In this document: positions 1 to 10,470 of the stretch, piece after piece
How positions within the stretch are numbered: position 1 is the stretch's first letter
How the letters are laid out: every line of letters starts with the position of its first letter
From: Alteribacillus persepolensis
GTDB taxonomy: Bacteria > Bacillota > Bacilli > Bacillales > Marinococcaceae
Assembly: GCF_900099605.1 (NCBI RefSeq)
Contig: NZ_FNDK01000020.1
Location: 1-61,801 of the forward strand
Direction: 5' to 3'
Length of the DNA stretch: 61,801 bases
Position numbers and translations under genes: made by a program
The notes under the pieces: generated by a model
Database searches by the model: none
What the model was told of the DNA's origin: nothing
Seen by the model: only the letters and a program-made list of their open reading frames with translations

Positions 1-125
1 CAAGATGAGATTTCCCATAGCGCCAAGCTAGTAAGACCCCTTGCAGATGACAAGGTTGATAGGTCTGAGGTGGAAGCGTGGTGACACGTGGAGCTGACAG
101 ATACTAATCGGTCGAGGGCTTATCC
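1..125 (+). rRNA. 23S rRNA, 3' end (partial)
   Basis: The first 125 bases match the 3' terminal domain of bacterial 23S rRNA, ending in the typical GGTCGAGGGCTTATCC. The 5' part lies outside the window. It sits 188 bases before a 5S gene in the same direction, as in a standard 16S-23S-5S operon. The exact mature 3' end is placed by similarity to Bacillus and could shift by one or two bases. Confidence 0.96.
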
Positions 126-313
126 AACACAAAGGAAAGCGCCTCGAAGAGGCTCTTCGCATTCGTTATGCAGTTTTGAGGGAGCAATTCCCTATGATAC
201 AAAGAACTTCTGCGGTAGGTGGAAGTCCATACATCCTGTGTATGTGAGCAAGGAAGTTCGATTACCATCCGTCACGTCCTGTGACGAACATCGAACGACT
301 CACATCTTGTGAG
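126..313 (+). other. 23S-5S transcribed spacer
   Basis: Spacer between 23S and 5S. It holds small inverted repeats: GTCAC/GTGAC at 271-285, and a stronger one, GACTCACA/TGTGAGTC, at 297-315. The second reaches into the first bases of 5S and probably forms part of the precursor stem cut during 5S maturation. No tRNA is present. Confidence 0.6.
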
Positions 314-430
<117 letters not shown>

Positions 431-438
431 AACCGATA

Positions 439-470
439 AGCTGTCAGAGAGTCATCTGGCAGCTTTTTTG
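439..470 (+). terminator. rRNA operon terminator
   Basis: AGCTGTCAGA at 439-448 pairs with TCTGGCAGCT at 455-464 (one G-U pair) and is followed directly by a run of T. This is a typical intrinsic terminator nine bases after 5S. Confidence 0.9.
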
Positions 471-727
471 TATATGAAAAAAAGAAATCGCTCGAGCTTT
501 TCTCGTATATCGACTTTTATGCTGAAATGTTCTGTGTTTCCAATGTTTTTATTGGTGTTTTCATTCATTAAAAGGAGAACTTTTATTCGTCTCGAACGTT
601 TTATTACATGTGCAAAGGTGTTCATTACACACTCTAATATATCTGCTTGGTTGTGACTTGGGCAGGGTATACCATTGAAAACATAACAATATATATTCAG
701 TACTGATAAAGCATTGGAGGGACATTT

Positions 728-1435
728 ATGGAAATGTGGTTGAATCATGAAGCTTATACCATTATTATTCGGATACTTGCTGCGGCATTTCTGGCAGGCT
801 TGATTGGTATAGAGCGCGAATATAAAAGGCATCCAGCAGGATTTCGTACACACCTGTTAGTAGGGACTGGAGCTTGTCTTGTTATGGTAATGGCTTTGTT
901 CGGTTTCCAAGAATACATGCATGCAAATGAAGAAATTGTTCGGTATGACCCATCCCGTTTAGCATCCTATGTTGTGAGCGGAGTCGGCTTTTTAGGTGCT
1001 GGTACTATTATTGTTCAAGGTGTCTCTATTAAAGGACTGACGACTGCAGCTTCCATATGGGTAGTAGCCGCAATTGGTTTAGCTGCTGGGGCAGGTATGT
1101 TTTTTGCTGCAGTATTTACGACAATTGTTGTATTGTTGAGTTTATTTTTCTTGAATAATGTTGATCGATTTTTTCGTTCTACCGCAAGGCCTGAAAAAAT
1201 GGAAATTATTGTTGAGCAGGAAAAAGCAGTGTTGTCGAAAATTATTGAGGCGTTAGAGGATAATGATATATCGGTCAAAAAAGTGGTAGGAAGCCGGGAT
1301 GAAGGAAAAGAAAATACGTTTGCGTACCATCTGCATGTTCAGTCTCCAAATGCTTTAAAGCGGGCGCAGCTCCATGAAAAAATACTATTAATGGATGGTG
1401 TGAAAGAAATAAAGATGCAAATGGAGGCTGAATGA
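728..1435 (+). CDS. MgtC/SapB family membrane protein
   Basis: A 235-residue MgtC-family protein. The N-terminal half is hydrophobic with about four to five membrane segments and carries the family motifs GIERE (27-31), RTH (40-42), GVGFLGAGTI (85-94) and GLTTAASIW (103-111). The C-terminal part (about 158-235) is soluble and looks like the ACT-like domain of longer MgtC proteins. Relatives are linked to magnesium homeostasis or control of membrane ATPases; the substrate cannot be told from sequence. The ATG follows TTGGAGGG at good spacing. The gene stands alone between the rRNA operon and the ctsR operon. The 257 bases before it show no clear promoter. Confidence 0.9.
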   Translation: MEMWLNHEAYTIIIRILAAAFLAGLIGIEREYKRHPAGFRTHLLVGTGACLVMVMALFGFQEYMHANEEIVRYDPSRLASYVVSGVGFLGAGTIIVQGVSIKGLTTAASIWVVAAIGLAAGAGMFFAAVFTTIVVLLSLFFLNNVDRFFRSTARPEKMEIIVEQEKAVLSKIIEALEDNDISVKKVVGSRDEGKENTFAYHLHVQSPNALKRAQLHEKILLMDGVKEIKMQMEAE

Positions 1436-1464
1436 TTTTAATAAAAATGGCTATAATGATTAGT

Positions 1465-1491
1465 GCCGTCTGCTTGAAATTTGCAGGCGGT
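1465..1491 (+). terminator. possible mgtC terminator hairpin overlapping the ctsR promoter
   Basis: GCCGTCTGC (1465-1473) pairs with GCAGGCGGT (1483-1491), followed by a broken T-rich stretch. It is about 30 bases after the MgtC stop. The ctsR -35 box lies in its loop, so the same bases may serve both purposes. The imperfect T run makes the terminator role uncertain. Confidence 0.4.
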
Positions 1492-1502
1492 TGTATTATA
1501 TT
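1474..1502 (+). promoter_or_regulatory. sigma-A promoter of the ctsR operon
   Basis: TTGAAA (1474-1479), a 17-base spacer, and TATATT (1497-1502). The CtsR operator follows directly, so the repressor would cover the start point. Confidence 0.7.
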
Positions 1503-1505
1503 TAT

Positions 1506-1528
1506 AGTCAAAGATAGTCAAGGTCAAA
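1506..1528 (+). promoter_or_regulatory. CtsR operator
   Basis: AGTCAAA (1506-1512), GAT, AGTCAAG (1516-1522), then an overlapping GGTCAAA (1522-1528). The known CtsR box is a direct repeat of RGTCAAA separated by NAN; the first pair matches with one change. The site lies just after the -10 box, which fits autorepression of the operon relieved by heat or protein stress. Confidence 0.85.
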
Positions 1529-1570
1529 TGGGTTGTAAACACAAAAGACAGCAGGAAGGAGGATGTTGTC

Positions 1571-2035
1571 TTGCGTAATATTTCAGATGTAATAGAAGAA
1601 TACTTAAAAAATATTTTAACACAAAGTGAGAAAAATTTAGTGGAAATAAAACGCAGTGAGTTGGCTAAACAGTTTGAATGTGTTCCTTCCCAAATTAATT
1701 ATGTAATTAGTACACGATTTACGACGGAAAAAGGGTATATGGTAGAAAGTAAAAGAGGAGGCGGAGGATATATCCGTATTTCCAGGGTGCAAATTGGCGA
1801 TCACGCTGAATTAATTGATCAGTTAATGCCATTAATAAAAGAAGGAATTGATCAAGTTACAGCAGAAAGTATTATTATGCGTTTATTTGAAGAAAAAGTA
1901 ATCTCTAAGAGAGAAGCTAATATTATGCTCGCATCCGTTAATCGTTCTGTTTTATCCTTGCCTCGCGCTTGGGATAGAGATATCATACGCGCTAACATAC
2001 TAAAAGCAATGCTGCACAGCTTGCGCTATCAATGA
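1571..2035 (+). CDS. ctsR: Transcriptional repressor CtsR
   Basis: A 154-residue class III stress repressor. It has an N-terminal helix-turn-helix (about 25-50), a wing containing the conserved RGGGG (62-66) that reads DNA and senses heat, and a C-terminal four-helix part recognised by McsB. It starts with TTG after AGGAAGGAGG. First gene of ctsR-mcsA-mcsB-clpC, with its own operator about 45 bases upstream. CtsR represses the clp genes at normal temperature. Phosphorylation by McsB and ClpCP degradation remove it during stress, so all parts of its control loop are made from this operon. Confidence 0.98.
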   Translation: MRNISDVIEEYLKNILTQSEKNLVEIKRSELAKQFECVPSQINYVISTRFTTEKGYMVESKRGGGGYIRISRVQIGDHAELIDQLMPLIKEGIDQVTAESIIMRLFEEKVISKREANIMLASVNRSVLSLPRAWDRDIIRANILKAMLHSLRYQ

Positions 2036-2066
2036 GTATAGTAGCTGCGAAGGGAGGCAATTACAA

Positions 2067-2612
2067 ATGCTGTGTGAAGAGTGCCAGCAGCGGCAAGCAG
2101 CGCTGCATTTCACCAAGATTATTAATGGTAAGAAAGAAGAGATGCACTTGTGTGAAGAATGTGCCCGTGATAAAGGAGAACATATACCTGGTTCAAACAG
2201 CTACTCCATTCACGATCTACTGTCTGGTTTGTTAAATTTTGAACAGCCTATGGGCAACAGTGATTCTTATCCTTCGAGAGCATCTGTCCCAAAACAGCTT
2301 GTCTGCGAGTCTTGTGGGTTATCTTATGAACGATTTGCAAAAACGGGACGCTTTGGGTGTTCTAATTGTTATAAAGCATTTGATCCTAAATTAGATCCTA
2401 TTTTCAAGAGAGTACACAGTGGAAATGTGCGTCATGCTGGTAAGGTGCCTAAACGAGCAGGAGGACGCTTGCAAATAAAAAATCAAATTGAGAAATTACG
2501 AAAAGAGTTACAGCATCATATTGAAAAAGAAGAGTTTGAAGAGGCTGCGAAAGTGCGTGATAAAATTCGTGACTTAAACAAGGACATCCAAGACGGAAAG
2601 GGGGATGTTTAA
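2067..2612 (+). CDS. mcsA: McsA, zinc-finger activator of McsB
   Basis: A 181-residue adaptor. Four CxxC pairs are visible (C3/C6, C29/C32, C80/C83, C98/C101), fitting two zinc sites. A UVR-type helical hairpin lies at about 138-173 and is the part that contacts ClpC or McsB. McsA activates the arginine kinase McsB and helps target CtsR and damaged proteins. The ATG follows GAAGGGAGG. The stop overlaps the start of mcsB by one base, which suggests translational coupling of the two partners. Confidence 0.97.
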   Translation: MLCEECQQRQAALHFTKIINGKKEEMHLCEECARDKGEHIPGSNSYSIHDLLSGLLNFEQPMGNSDSYPSRASVPKQLVCESCGLSYERFAKTGRFGCSNCYKAFDPKLDPIFKRVHSGNVRHAGKVPKRAGGRLQIKNQIEKLRKELQHHIEKEEFEEAAKVRDKIRDLNKDIQDGKGDV

Positions 2613-3685
2613 TGTCTCTACAAAGATTTATTTCAGAGGCAATCAGTCCATGGATGAAAAGTGGTCCGGGGCCAGAAGGAGATATTGTGTTAAGCACTAG
2701 AATCCGGCTGGCGCGGAATTTAGAACATTACCCTTTCCCTATTGTGGCATCGGATGAATCGGCTAATACGATGTTACATTACACATCAAAAGAATTGACG
2801 AAAGACAGCTATCCACAAATGGGATCGCTCGAGCTCTTAAAAATGAATGAGTTGTCTCCAAATCAAAAAAGAGTGTTAGTAGAAAAGCATTTAATCAGCC
2901 CTCACTTAGCGGAAAAATCTCTGCACGGTGCAGTGTTGTTGAGTGATGATGAATCTGTTAGCATCATGCTCAATGAAGAAGATCATATTCGCCTGCAATG
3001 TTTATTCCGGGGATTTCAATTAAACGAAAGTCTCGTGTTGTCAAATGGGTTAGATGATTGGATAGAAGAAAAAGTTACGTATGCTTTTGATGAAAAAAGA
3101 GGTTTTTTAACTAGCTGCCCTACGAATGTGGGAACGGGCATGCGAGCTTCCGTTATGATGCATTTGCCTGCACTTGTGATGACACAGCAGCTCAACCGTA
3201 TTCTCCCAGCAATTAATCAATTAGGACTTGTTGTTAGAGGAATTTACGGGGAAGGCAGCGAAGCTTTAGGTAACCTTTTTCAAATATCTAACCAAATGAC
3301 ACTCGGCAAGTCTGAGGAAGATATTGTAGAGGACCTTCGCGGGGTAGTCATGCAGCTTATTCAGCAGGAACGTTACGCCAGAGATGAAATCATGCGCACA
3401 TCAAAAATTCAGCTAGAAGACAAAGTATTTCGGTCGTTTGGACTTTTAACAAACAGCCGTATTATGGAATCAAAAGAAGCTGCAGAACGTTTATCCGATG
3501 TGCGCTTGGGGATTGATCTTGATTTAATACAAGGAATCTCGGGTAATATTCTTAATGAGTTAATGATTTTGACCCAACCAGGGTTTTTACAGCAATATGC
3601 TGGAAAAGGCCTTACGCCGGATGAGCGTGATGTAAGACGTGCTGCCTTAATTCGTGAGAGAATGAAGTTAGAGAGAGAAGGTTAA
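2612..3685 (+). CDS. mcsB: Protein arginine kinase McsB
   Basis: A 357-residue protein of the phosphagen kinase fold that phosphorylates arginine side chains, marking proteins for ClpC-ClpP. Visible landmarks are the nucleotide-binding STRIRLARN (28-36), the catalytic loop NEEDH (121-125), the [12 protein letters not shown] loop (169-180), and the C-terminal RDVRRA motif (339-344) that binds phosphoarginine allosterically. Length is normal. The start overlaps the mcsA stop by one base and sits after AAGGGGG. It acts on CtsR and on unfolded proteins. Confidence 0.98.
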   Translation: MSLQRFISEAISPWMKSGPGPEGDIVLSTRIRLARNLEHYPFPIVASDESANTMLHYTSKELTKDSYPQMGSLELLKMNELSPNQKRVLVEKHLISPHLAEKSLHGAVLLSDDESVSIMLNEEDHIRLQCLFRGFQLNESLVLSNGLDDWIEEKVTYAFDEKRGFLTSCPTNVGTGMRASVMMHLPALVMTQQLNRILPAINQLGLVVRGIYGEGSEALGNLFQISNQMTLGKSEEDIVEDLRGVVMQLIQQERYARDEIMRTSKIQLEDKVFRSFGLLTNSRIMESKEAAERLSDVRLGIDLDLIQGISGNILNELMILTQPGFLQQYAGKGLTPDERDVRRAALIRERMKLEREG

Positions 3686-3709
3686 GTAAATACTTGGAGG
3701 TGCGGCTAT

Positions 3710-6163
3710 ATGATGTTTGGCAGATTTACAGAACGAGCGCAAAAGGTATTAGCTTTAGCTCAAGAAGAAGCAATTCGACTTGGGCATAATAATATAGGCA
3801 CAGAACACATTTTGCTCGGTTTAATTCGAGAAGGTGAAGGTATTGCCGCGAAAGCTTTGCAAGCGCTCAATCTTGGTTCTGAACAAATTCAAAAAGAAGT
3901 AGAGTCATTAATTGGAACTGGTCAGGAAGGTTCTAAAACCATTCATTACACTCCACGGGCGAAAAAGGTTATTGAGCTCTCGATGGATGAAGCTAGAAAG
4001 CTTGGCCATTCTTATGTTGGTACAGAGCATATTTTGTTAGGGTTGATTCGAGAAGGTGAAGGTGTAGCGGCAAGAGTATTAAATAATCTTGGTGTTAGTC
4101 TTAATAAAGCAAGACAGCAGGTTTTGCAGCTGCTTGGCAGCAATGAAGCTTCCAACTCTAGTCATCAGCAGTCTTCTGGTGCTGGAGCAGCCAATGCTAA
4201 TACTCCAACACTTGACAGCTTAGCAAGAGATTTAACAGCTGTTGCAAAAGAAGAAGCATTAGACCCAGTTATTGGGCGCAGCAAAGAAATTGAACGTGTC
4301 ATTCAAGTGCTGAGCCGTCGTACAAAAAACAACCCTGTGCTCATTGGTGAACCAGGTGTAGGGAAGACAGCAGTTGCTGAAGGGTTGGCTCAGTCTATTA
4401 TTTCTAATGAAGTGCCGGAAATACTTAGAAATAAACGCGTGATGACATTAGACATGGGGACAGTGGTTGCTGGTACGAAATACCGTGGTGAATTTGAAGA
4501 TCGATTGAAGAAAGTAATGGAAGAAATTCGCCAAGCTGGAAATGTTATATTGTTTATTGATGAGCTGCATACGCTAATTGGTGCAGGCGGCGCGGAAGGT
4601 GCTATTGACGCGTCAAATATTTTAAAACCATCGCTTGCGCGTGGTGAATTACAATGTATTGGTGCGACAACATTGGATGAATACCGTAAATATATTGAAA
4701 AAGATGCAGCGTTAGAACGTCGTTTCCAGCCAATTCAAGTTGATGAACCAACGACAGAAGAATCTATTCAGATTCTTAGAGGGCTTCGCGACCGTTATGA
4801 AGCACATCATCGCGTAACAATTACTGATGAAGCAATTGCAGAAGCTGTAAAGTTATCCGATCGATATATTTCTGATCGTTTTCTTCCTGATAAAGCCATT
4901 GACTTAATTGACGAGGCTGGTTCGAAAGTTCGTTTGCGTTCTTACACCGCTCCACCTAATTTAAAAGAACTGGAACAAAAGTTAGAAGAGACGCGAAAAG
5001 AAAAGGATGCATCGGTGCAAAGCCAGGAATTTGAAAAAGCAGCATCCTTACGAGATAGTGAGCAGCGGCTTCGTGAAGAACTAGAAAAAATGAAAGATGA
5101 ATGGAAAGAAAAGCAAGGGCAAGAAAATACAGAGGTTACTCCGGAAGATATCGCGCAAGTTGTTGCCAGCTGGACGGGAATCCCTGTTTCTAAATTGGCA
5201 GAAGAGGAAACCGATCGCCTGTTGAAAATGGAAGAGATTTTACACAACCGTGTCATTGGCCAAGAAGAAGCAGTTAATGCTATTTCAAAATCGATTCGAC
5301 GCGCCCGGGCTGGATTGAAAGACCCGAAACGTCCAATTGGCTCTTTTATTTTCTTAGGCCCTACAGGTGTCGGGAAAACTGAATTGGCTCGAGCTGTAGC
5401 AGAAACATTGTTTGGAGATGAAGATTCGGTTATAAGAATTGACATGTCTGAATACATGGAAAAACATGCAACCAGCCGCCTTGTTGGTTCACCACCCGGA
5501 TACGTCGGATTTGAAGATGGCGGTCAATTAACAGAAAAAGTGCGGCGTCATCCGTATTCTGTGATTTTGCTGGACGAAGTAGAAAAAGCCCATCCAGAAG
5601 TGTTTAATATCTTGTTACAAGTGCTTGAAGATGGCTTTTTGACAGATTCTAAAGGACGCCGCGTTGACTTTCGCAACACTGCCATTATTATGACTTCAAA
5701 CGTAGGTGCAAGCCTCTTGCGCCGTAATAAAAACGTTGGGTTTACGACGCAGTCTGAAGGCGAGAAGTTCCAAGATATGCGTGACAAGGTGATGGGAGAG
5801 CTGAAAAACACATTCCGTCCTGAATTTTTAAACCGTTTGGATGAAATTATTGTCTTCCACAGCCTTGAAAAAGAGCACATTAAGAAAATCGTTGTGCTTA
5901 TGGCCGAACAACTGCAAAAACGGTTGGAAGAACAAGAAGTTAATTTTGAATTAACTGGTCGAGCACAAGAAAAAATTGCAGATGAAGGATTTGATCCTGA
6001 ATATGGAGCCCGGCCGCTGCGTCGTGCCCTGCAAAAACAAGTAGAAGACCGTTTGTCGGAAGAACTTCTGCGTGGCAACATCCAAAAAGGTGATACGGCT
6101 ATTATTGACGTGAAAGACGGCGAATTTGTTGTAGAAACGAAAGCGGGAGCTGAAACAACGTAA
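3710..6163 (+). CDS. clpC: ATP-dependent Clp protease ATP-binding subunit ClpC
   Basis: An 817-residue Hsp100 unfoldase of class 1. It has two N-terminal Clp repeats (about 1-145), a first AAA+ module with Walker A GEPGVGKT (213-220), a coiled middle domain containing a UVR-like segment (about 425-460), and a second AAA+ module with Walker A GPTGVGKT (550-557). It unfolds substrates, including arginine-phosphorylated ones, and feeds them to ClpP. The ATG at 3710 follows TTGGAGGTG; a second in-frame ATG follows directly. Last gene of the CtsR operon, ending at a strong terminator. Confidence 0.98.
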   Translation: MMFGRFTERAQKVLALAQEEAIRLGHNNIGTEHILLGLIREGEGIAAKALQALNLGSEQIQKEVESLIGTGQEGSKTIHYTPRAKKVIELSMDEARKLGHSYVGTEHILLGLIREGEGVAARVLNNLGVSLNKARQQVLQLLGSNEASNSSHQQSSGAGAANANTPTLDSLARDLTAVAKEEALDPVIGRSKEIERVIQVLSRRTKNNPVLIGEPGVGKTAVAEGLAQSIISNEVPEILRNKRVMTLDMGTVVAGTKYRGEFEDRLKKVMEEIRQAGNVILFIDELHTLIGAGGAEGAIDASNILKPSLARGELQCIGATTLDEYRKYIEKDAALERRFQPIQVDEPTTEESIQILRGLRDRYEAHHRVTITDEAIAEAVKLSDRYISDRFLPDKAIDLIDEAGSKVRLRSYTAPPNLKELEQKLEETRKEKDASVQSQEFEKAASLRDSEQRLREELEKMKDEWKEKQGQENTEVTPEDIAQVVASWTGIPVSKLAEEETDRLLKMEEILHNRVIGQEEAVNAISKSIRRARAGLKDPKRPIGSFIFLGPTGVGKTELARAVAETLFGDEDSVIRIDMSEYMEKHATSRLVGSPPGYVGFEDGGQLTEKVRRHPYSVILLDEVEKAHPEVFNILLQVLEDGFLTDSKGRRVDFRNTAIIMTSNVGASLLRRNKNVGFTTQSEGEKFQDMRDKVMGELKNTFRPEFLNRLDEIIVFHSLEKEHIKKIVVLMAEQLQKRLEEQEVNFELTGRAQEKIADEGFDPEYGARPLRRALQKQVEDRLSEELLRGNIQKGDTAIIDVKDGEFVVETKAGAETT

Positions 6164-6172
6164 AAAGATCAG

Positions 6173-6205
6173 GGACTGTCCAGACATATTTGGGCAGTCC
6201 TTTTT
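6173..6205 (+). terminator. Terminator of the ctsR operon
   Basis: GGACTGTCC (6173-6181) pairs with GGGCAGTCC (6192-6200) and is followed by five T. It starts ten bases after the clpC stop. Confidence 0.9.
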
Positions 6206-6331
6206 ACGCAAATGAAGCTTTGCACGTAAGCAGATGGAGACCATCACTGCGTGCTGCTGTCAGCGATTTCTATAACATTTTCGTGGTAAAATACAAGGGT
6301 ATATACATAAGGTAAAAGTGAGGGTATATAG

Positions 6332-7729
6332 ATGGCAAAACAAAAATCAAAGTTTGTGTGTCAAGAGTGCGGATATGAATCACGAAAGTGGATGGGGCGT
6401 TGTCCGGGGTGTAACCAATGGAATACGATGGTGGAAGAATTAGAGGTTCCTGCGGGCAAGGGGAGTGGACAAAGATCGTTGAACACCCCGCCTGGAAAGA
6501 ACCGTCAACGTCCACAGCCAATTACGAACGTAACAGGAGAAAAAGAGCCGAGAATTGACACGTCTATTAAAGAGTTGAATCGGGTATTAGGAGGAGGCAT
6601 TGTTCCAGGATCTTTAGTGCTTGTTGGGGGTGACCCTGGTATTGGGAAATCAACACTGCTTTTGCAAATGACCGCAATACTTGCCAAGAATAATCATGAA
6701 GTGTTGTATATATCTGGAGAAGAGTCCATTAAACAGACGAAATTGCGTGCGGACCGATTAGGAGCAAATTCTGATCACTTGTATGTTTTTGCTGAAACAG
6801 ATATGGCATTAATTGAAAATGCCATTGATACGATTCAGCCAACATTAGTCGTCATCGATTCTATTCAAACAGTTCATCATGCAGATGTAACGTCTGCTCC
6901 AGGAAGCGTCGCCCAAGTCCGGGAGTCAACGTCTATGTTTATGCAAATTGCCAAATCACGCGGTATTGCCGTGTTTATTGTCGGCCATGTAACCAAGCAA
7001 GGTTCTATTGCAGGCCCAAAAATGTTAGAGCATATGGTTGATTCGGTATTGTATTTTGAAGGAGAGAGGCATCACACATACCGCATGCTGCGAGCGGTCA
7101 AAAACCGCTTTGGGTCTACAAATGAGTTAGGTATTTTTGAAATGAAAGAGATGGGATTAAAAGAGGTAAAAAATCCTTCTGAGATTTTCTTAGAAGATAG
7201 AACAGAAGAAAGTTCGGGTTCGATTGTAGTTGCTTCTCTAGAGGGGACTCGTCCTGTATTGGTGGAACTGCAAGCATTAATCGCTCCATCCAGTTTTGCC
7301 AATCCAAAGCGAACGTCCACAGGGGTTGATCACAACAGAATTGCATTATTAATGGCAGTATTGGAAAAGCGGCTGGGATTACTGCTTCAGAATCAGGATG
7401 CATATATTAACGTTGCTGGTGGTGTAAAGCTCGATGAGCCTGCCATTGATTTAGGCATTGCTGTTTGTATTGCTTCTAGTTTTCGCAACCGCACGACAAA
7501 CCCTCGAGATGTGGTCATTGGAGAAGTTGGGTTAACCGGGGAGATTAGACGGGTAGCTAGAATTGAAGACCGGGTACACGAAGCAGCAAAATTAGGATTT
7601 ACGCGTGCTGTTGTTCCTGCTAAAAACATAGATGGCTGGACAGCACCTGAAACAATAGATGTCATTGGCGTGAACACGTTGGAGGAAGCACTTGATTATA
7701 CGTTGGAGGGGAAAGACTTACCTCTGTAA
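6332..7729 (+). CDS. radA: DNA repair protein RadA (Sms)
   Basis: A 465-residue branch-migration helicase used in recombination. It carries an N-terminal C4 zinc finger (C10, C13, C24, C27), a RecA-like ATPase with Walker [11 protein letters not shown] (99-108), the RadA-specific KNRFG motif (257-261), and a C-terminal Lon-protease-like domain. The start follows a weak AAGTGAGGG. A TGGTAAAAT extended -10 element at 6284-6292 may give it its own promoter after the clpC terminator. It is followed 23 bases later by disA, a pairing kept in many Firmicutes. Confidence 0.97.
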   Translation: MAKQKSKFVCQECGYESRKWMGRCPGCNQWNTMVEELEVPAGKGSGQRSLNTPPGKNRQRPQPITNVTGEKEPRIDTSIKELNRVLGGGIVPGSLVLVGGDPGIGKSTLLLQMTAILAKNNHEVLYISGEESIKQTKLRADRLGANSDHLYVFAETDMALIENAIDTIQPTLVVIDSIQTVHHADVTSAPGSVAQVRESTSMFMQIAKSRGIAVFIVGHVTKQGSIAGPKMLEHMVDSVLYFEGERHHTYRMLRAVKNRFGSTNELGIFEMKEMGLKEVKNPSEIFLEDRTEESSGSIVVASLEGTRPVLVELQALIAPSSFANPKRTSTGVDHNRIALLMAVLEKRLGLLLQNQDAYINVAGGVKLDEPAIDLGIAVCIASSFRNRTTNPRDVVIGEVGLTGEIRRVARIEDRVHEAAKLGFTRAVVPAKNIDGWTAPETIDVIGVNTLEEALDYTLEGKDLPL

Positions 7730-7752
7730 TCGGCGCATAGAGGAGGGACGCC

Positions 7753-8835
7753 ATGTCAGAAAAGGAAAGGAACACACGGGACTCATTTATGCGGGAAGTC
7801 CTTCATTTTGTTGCTCCTGGTACAGCACTTAGAGAAGGGATTGATAATGTGCTGCGAGCGAATACCGGGGGGTTGATTGTCCTGGGCTATTCCGAAAGGA
7901 TGAAAGATATTGTCGATGGTGGTTTTTTTATCAATTGCTCCTTCACTCCATCCAACCTTTATGAGCTTGCGAAAATGGATGGAGCGATTATATTAACTGA
8001 AGAAGGGGACCGTATTTTGTATGCAAATACACAATTGGTTCCTGATAACACCATTGTTTCCAGTGAAACAGGAATCAGGCATCGCACGGCTGAACGAGTT
8101 GCCAAACAAACTGGAAATTTAGTGATTTCGATTTCCCAGCGCCGGCGAATTATTACGTTATATCGAGGTTCTTATCGTTACTCATTAAAAGATATGGAGA
8201 TGATTTTGACAAAAGCAAATCAAGCGGTGCAAACGTTAGAAAAGTATAAAGCTGTCCTCGATCAAAGCTTGACGAATATCGGTGCGCTGGAATTTGAAGA
8301 ACTCGTCACCTTTCATGATGTCGCACAAGTAATACACCGTATTGAGCTGGTCAATCGTATTAGAGATGAAATTTTGAATTATGTCCTGGAATTAGGGAGC
8401 GAGGGCCGGCTTATCTCCATGCAGCTAAATGAGCTAGTCGGGCAGTTAGATAAAGAAACGCGTTATCTCATCAAGGATTATATAGCAGATGTGAGCACAA
8501 ATCCTGCTATTATAATAAAAAAACTAAGTAACATGACTAATGAGGAATTAATGGATGATGCACACATTATGAAAGTGCTCGGTTATTCTGCGCGTACCAA
8601 TAATAATGAACAGCCTGTCTCCCCTCGCGGCTATCGAATTCTTCACAAAATTCAGCGTCTGCCCGCTCTCATCATCGATAATCTCGTGCGCCACTATAAG
8701 AGCTTAGAAGGAATAATGAAAGCAACCATCGAAGATTTAGATGAGGTGCCAGGTGTAGGTCGAACGCGAGCAAAAAAAGTGAAGGAAGGACTTCATCGAA
8801 TCCAGGAACAGTTATTTATTGATCGACATATATAA
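7753..8835 (+). CDS. disA: DNA integrity scanning diadenylate cyclase DisA
   Basis: A 360-residue enzyme that joins two ATP to make c-di-AMP. The N-terminal DAC domain has DGA (76-78) and RHR (109-111), the signature residues for ATP binding and catalysis. A helical linker follows, then a helix-hairpin-helix DNA-binding domain (about 300-360, with [10 protein letters not shown]). It scans DNA as an octamer and lowers synthesis at branched structures. RadA, encoded just upstream, is a known partner that restrains DisA. The ATG follows AGAGGAGGG. Confidence 0.98.
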   Translation: MSEKERNTRDSFMREVLHFVAPGTALREGIDNVLRANTGGLIVLGYSERMKDIVDGGFFINCSFTPSNLYELAKMDGAIILTEEGDRILYANTQLVPDNTIVSSETGIRHRTAERVAKQTGNLVISISQRRRIITLYRGSYRYSLKDMEMILTKANQAVQTLEKYKAVLDQSLTNIGALEFEELVTFHDVAQVIHRIELVNRIRDEILNYVLELGSEGRLISMQLNELVGQLDKETRYLIKDYIADVSTNPAIIIKKLSNMTNEELMDDAHIMKVLGYSARTNNNEQPVSPRGYRILHKIQRLPALIIDNLVRHYKSLEGIMKATIEDLDEVPGVGRTRAKKVKEGLHRIQEQLFIDRHI

Positions 8836-9030
8836 ATGACAGCTGCACTCTTTTATCCTTCGTTGACGTTAAAATTATTTTACGATACAATGAAAAATTA
8901 TCAAAAAATATGACACCGCTATGAAAGTTTGCTACATTGTTAATATCCCCAGTAATTTTTCACACTTTCAAGATTCATAGGTTTTAAAAAGAACGAAATG
9001 TCTATAATAGTGAAAGGAGGTGCATGTTAG

Positions 9031-10122
9031 GTGTTAAAAACGATTGTACAGTTATTTTTTATACTTGCCGGAGCAACACTTGGATTTGTCTTTATACCGG
9101 AATTTATATCATTGTTGGATTACAGCACGATACCTGATTGGCTCAGTAACCCATATATCGGAGGTCTCATCGGAGCTATTATCTTGTTTATTTCTACGTT
9201 TTGGCTGGCAGGTTATATTGTGAACGGTATGAAAATGTTAGAGGAAATGATTGTGAAAGCACCAGTGACAGACGTTCTTTTTGGTACACTTGGATTAGTA
9301 TTTGGATTGATTGTAGCATTTCTTGTCGGCATCCCTTTAAATTCTATCTCTCTCCCTGTTATTAGTTCTGTTCTTCCGATTTTTATTACATTTTTCCTTG
9401 GCTACTTTGGTTTTCAGGTTGGATTCAAAAAAAGAGACGAACTAATGAACCTGTTTCCAGCAAGCCGCGCTGCTGTGAAGAAAAAAGAAGAGGTAATACC
9501 TTCGAAAAAACAGTCAAAAGTTAAAATACTTGATACCAGTGTTATTATAGACGGGCGTATTGCTGATGTCTGCCAGACAGGTTTCATTGAGGGAACGTTA
9601 GTAATTCCAGAATTTGTGTTAGAAGAGCTTCAGCACATTGCTGATTCTTCTGATGTGTTAAAACGCAATAGGGGCCGGCGAGGATTGGATATATTAAATC
9701 GAATTCAAAAGGAATTATCTATTGAAGTAGAAATTTACGATGGGGATTTTGAAGATATTCAAGAAGTGGATAGTAAGTTAGTCAAACTGGCGAAAGTCCG
9801 TCAAGGGATTGTCGTGACAAATGATTTCAACTTGAATAAAGTATGTGACTTGCAAGGGGTAGACGTGTTAAATATAAATGATTTAGCGAACGCAGTGAAG
9901 CCAGTTGTTCTGCCTGGAGAAGAGATGAACGTTCAAGTCATAAAAGATGGTAAGGAGCAAAATCAAGGCGTTGCCTATCTTGATGATGGAACAATGATTG
10001 TTGTAGAAGGCGGAAGAGATCATATAGGCGAGTCTATTGAAGTCATTGTAACCAGTGTGCTGCAAACCAGTGCAGGACGGATGATATTTGCCAAACCTAA
10101 GTTAATGGAAAAAGCGCTTTAA
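9031..10122 (+). CDS. yacL: YacL, membrane PIN-TRAM domain protein
   Basis: A 363-residue protein. Four hydrophobic segments (about 1-130) anchor it in the membrane. A PIN nuclease-fold domain (about 163-290, with D168 in ILDTS and later acidic residues) is followed by a TRAM RNA-binding domain (about 295-355). PIN-TRAM proteins of this type are conserved in Firmicutes; the substrate is not known to me. It starts with GTG after AAAGGAGGTG. TATAAT at 9003-9008 is a likely -10 box in the 195-base gap after disA, but I see no good -35. Confidence 0.9.
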   Translation: MLKTIVQLFFILAGATLGFVFIPEFISLLDYSTIPDWLSNPYIGGLIGAIILFISTFWLAGYIVNGMKMLEEMIVKAPVTDVLFGTLGLVFGLIVAFLVGIPLNSISLPVISSVLPIFITFFLGYFGFQVGFKKRDELMNLFPASRAAVKKKEEVIPSKKQSKVKILDTSVIIDGRIADVCQTGFIEGTLVIPEFVLEELQHIADSSDVLKRNRGRRGLDILNRIQKELSIEVEIYDGDFEDIQEVDSKLVKLAKVRQGIVVTNDFNLNKVCDLQGVDVLNINDLANAVKPVVLPGEEMNVQVIKDGKEQNQGVAYLDDGTMIVVEGGRDHIGESIEVIVTSVLQTSAGRMIFAKPKLMEKAL

Positions 10123-10143
10123 TTATATATTTATACATGCAAA

Positions 10144-10185
10144 GCCTCTGTCCGGTATTATGCCAAGCGCAGAGGCGTTTCTTTT
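10144..10185 (+). terminator. Terminator after yacL
   Basis: GCCTCTG (10144-10150) pairs with CAGAGGC (10170-10176), followed by GTTTCTTTT. The loop is 19 bases long and the T run is interrupted, so termination may be incomplete. Confidence 0.6.
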
Positions 10186-10470
10186 GCATCATATGGGCGA
10201 AAAAAGCTTTTGTTATCGTGTTGGTGGCTGACTGCTTCAAGCTCGTTGGCTGTGGGAGACGCTGACAGTTTATTGGTGCTTGTAGGATTTTTAGCCGTTT
10301 TTCCTGGAGGTGCCTCATCGAATTGCCATCAACGAAGAAGAAGACAGAAAAAGGCACATGAACAGCCCCGGCATTTGAGTTGAAACGAAAAAAAAGAAAG
10401 AATTGCTCAAGCAGTAAAACCGTTGTAAGATGAAAGGTGTTAAAAACGAGAAGAATGTGGGAGAGGTCGC
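10186..10470 (+). promoter_or_regulatory. yacL-ispD gap with a probable ispD promoter
   Basis: No gene is seen here. The one recognisable element is TTGCTC (10403-10408), a 17-base spacer, and TAAGAT (10426-10431), a plausible sigma-A promoter about 40 bases before ispD. The rest shows no clear structure. Confidence 0.45.
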
